64,000 bases of DNA from Antedon mediterranea (Eukaryota > Echinodermata > Crinoidea > Comatulida > Antedonidae). A program made the translations under genes and the position numbers. The stretch covers positions 21,238,101-21,302,100 of the forward strand of contig NC_092677.1 in NCBI RefSeq assembly GCF_964355755.1, given 5' to 3'. Under the pieces are notes generated by a model that ran no database searches, was not told the DNA's origin, and saw only the letters and a program-made list of their open reading frames with translations. Each line of letters opens with the position of its first letter. Within the stretch, counting starts at the first letter, position 1. Below are positions 62,195 to 64,000 of this stretch, one piece after another.

Positions 62195-64000
62195 CGTTTT
62201 AGACCATTTTGAGCATTTCGAAAAAACTTTTCCACACAAAACATCAAAGTTTACAAAATAGCTTTAAATCGCATTTGGAGACGTTTTAGACCATTTTGTT
62301 CATTTCGATGAAACAAAAACACAAAAACATCAAATTGCACAAAATGGCTTAATATGATATGGGAAAACGTTTTAGACCATTTTGAACATTTCGTTAAAAG
62401 TTTTCACAAAAAAACATCAAAGTCCACAAAATAGCTTAATATCGTATTTAAAAACGTTTTAGGCCATTTTGAGCATTTCGAAAAAACTTTTTCACACAAA
62501 ACATCAAAGTTTACAAAATAGCTTCAAATCGCATTTGGAGACGTTTTAGACCATTTTGTGATTTTCAAAAAAACTTGTTAACATAAAAACACCAAAGTGC
62601 TCAGAATACCTTCAAATCGCATTTTGAGACGTTTTAGACCATTTTGTGATTTTCGAAAAAACTTGTTAACATAAAAACACCAAAGTGCTCAGAATACCTT
62701 CAAATCGTGTTTTGAGACGTTTTAGACCATTTTGTGATTTTGGAAAAACTTGTTAACATAAAAACACCAAAGTGCTCAGAATACCTTCAAATCGCATTTG
62801 GAGACGTTTTAGACCATTTTGTGATTTTCGAAAAAACTTGTTAACATAAAAACACCAAAGTGCTCAGAAAAGCTTCAAATCGCAATTGGAGACGTTTTAA
62901 ACCATTTTGTTCATTTCGATGAAACTTGGTTACACAAAAACATCAAATTGCACAAAATGGCTTAATATGGTATGGGAAAACGTTTTAGACCATTTTGAAC
63001 ATTTCGAGAAAACTTTTTCACACAAAACTTCAAAGTGTACAGAATAGCTTCAAATCGCATTAGAAACCGTTTTAGACCATTTTGAGCATTTCGAAAAAAC
63101 TTTTTCACACAAAACATCAAAGTTTACAAAATAGCTTCAAATCGCATTTGGAGACGTTTTAGACCATTTTGTGATTTTCGAAAAAACTTGTTAACATAAA
63201 AACACCAAAGTGCTCAGAATACCTTCAAATCGCATTTTGAGACGTTTTAGACCATTTTGTGATTTTCGAAAAAACTTGTTAACATAAAAATACCAAAGTG
63301 CTCAGAATACCTTCAAATCGTGTTTTGAGACGTTTTAGACCATTTTGTGATTTTCGAAAAAACTTAACATAAAAACACCAAAGTGCTCAGAATACCTTCA
63401 AATCGCATTTGGAGACGTTTTAGACCATTTTGTGATTTTGGAAAAAACTTGTTAACATAAAAACACCAAAGTGCTTAGAAAAGCTTCAAATCGCATTTGG
63501 AGACGTTTTAGACCCTTTTGTGCATTTCGATGAAACTTGGTTACACAAAAACATCAAAGTGCTTAAAATCACAGTAGAAACCGTTTTAGACCATTTTGAG
63601 CATTTCGTTAAAATTTTTCACAGAAAAACATCAAAGAGCAAAAAATAGCTTAATATCGTATTTAAAAACGTTTTAGACCATTTTGAGCATTTCGACAAAA
63701 CTTTTTCACACAAAACATCAAAGTGTACAGATAAGCTTCAAATCGCATTTGGAGACGTTTTAAACCATTTTGAGCATTTCGATAAAATTTTACACACAAA
63801 AACATCAAAGTGCACAAAATAGCTTAATATGGTATTTAAAAACGTTTTAGACCATTTTGAGCATTTCAACAAAACTTTTTCTCACAAAACATCAAAGTGT
63901 ACAGAATAGCTTCAAATCGCATTTGGAGACGTTTTAGACCATTTTGTGCATTTCGATGAAACTTGGTTACACAAAAACATCAAAGTGCTTAAAATCACAT
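62195..64000 (+). repeat. 9767-bp displacement copy pair, member 2 (runs off the right edge)
   Basis: Matches 52428-54233 marker by marker (TTAGGCC near 62,459, ACTTAACAT near 63,362, CAGTAG 63572). The window ends inside class E (63930 onward), so the copy continues beyond it. Confidence 0.87.
63930..64000 (+). repeat. Partial class E monomer at right edge
   Basis: Head at 63930 with GTGCATTTCGATGAAAC and GTGCTTAAAATCACAT; the window cuts it after 71 bp. Whether it is the 78-bp or the fused form cannot be told. Confidence 0.85.

Larger units (their letters stand above)
1..64000 (+). repeat. Satellite DNA array filling the whole window
   Basis: Every stretch reads as diverged copies of one 87/88-bp unit in a single orientation. 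The unit has a conserved head (CGTTTTAGACCATTTTG), a middle with ATTTCG followed by an A run, the core ACATCAAAG or ACACCAAAG, and a variable tail. I measured successive heads at 78, 165, 310, 397, 485, 563, 650, 737 and 824, and spot-checked the rest of the window. I never saw the reverse head (GGTCTAAAACG) on the + strand. No gap over one monomer lacks the pattern, so there is no room for a gene. Arrays like this are typical of centromeric or other constitutive heterochromatin; that assignment is inference. The monomer family is not one I can name. Confidence 0.97.

Noticed and set aside
1-64000. CRISPR array
   Set aside because: Spacing is regular, but the whole unit is repeated; there are no unique spacers and no cas genes, and the repeats form related monomer families.
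1-64000. Naming the species or a known satellite family
   Set aside because: The monomer resembles no satellite I can recall with confidence. A search of repeat databases with the class D and class B monomers would settle it; a strong hit to one clade would support an assignment.

Overview
The whole 64-kb window is a single, uninterrupted array of AT-rich tandem satellite DNA (about one third G+C in the monomers I counted). I see no protein gene, RNA gene, transposon, CRISPR array, telomeric repeat or unique sequence. The unit is 87 or 88 bp and usually begins with CGTTTTAGACCATTTTG. All units I read point the same way on the + strand. A head-to-tail pair is 174-175 bp, close to a nucleosome repeat. 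This fits the centromeric, pericentromeric or knob heterochromatin of a eukaryote, with a flowering plant a reasonable guess. I do not recognise the family by name, and the species cannot be told from the sequence.

The array is organised at three levels. First, the monomers fall into at least fifteen recognisable classes (A to N here, with subclasses), told apart by the bases after the conserved head and by the tail (GCATTTGGAGA, GTATTTAAAAA, GCATTAGAAAC or TATGGGAAAA). Several classes are deletion derivatives: 83, 78 and 76 bp monomers, and an E+A pair that shrinks from 175 to 165, 145 and 132 bp. Second, classes are strung into higher-order units. The clearest is a 746-bp unit (F-G-[E+A]-B-D-E-A'-C), tandemly duplicated at the left edge, near 5.7, 21.9 and 48.7 kb, with a 514-bp deletion version at 39.9 kb. 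Other tandem units are 406 bp (31.5-32.3 kb) and 1021 bp (42.1-44.3 kb). Third, multi-kilobase segments recur as near-identical copies: 12.4-17.6 with 17.7-23.7 kb; 4.7-11.9 with 20.9-28.1 kb; 27.5-29.7 with 33.3-35.5 kb; 0.4-5.4 with 53.6-58.6 kb; 3.1-6.2 with 44.4-47.5 kb; 4.2-9.0 with 47.1-52.0 kb; 54.2-56.2 with 59.9-62.0 kb; 52.4-54.2 with 62.2-64.0 kb.

Layout: 1-8.5 kb is rich in the 746-bp unit and the H/J monomers. From 8.5 to 36.2 kb it is rich in the short L-M-N trio and an 83-bp D variant. From 36.7 to 64 kb it is a patchwork of copies of the left 9 kb, with L-M-N only at 42.7, 43.7 and 51.6 kb. Block edges fall inside chimeric monomers that keep the 87/88-bp register, as expected of unequal crossing over or gene conversion between aligned units. 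Short deletions within units have microhomology at their ends, as expected of slippage or end joining. No undescribed gene system is present; the interest lies in the readable record of satellite evolution. Distances and class assignments were made by eye, so block edges are good to about 10-100 bp unless an exact value is given.
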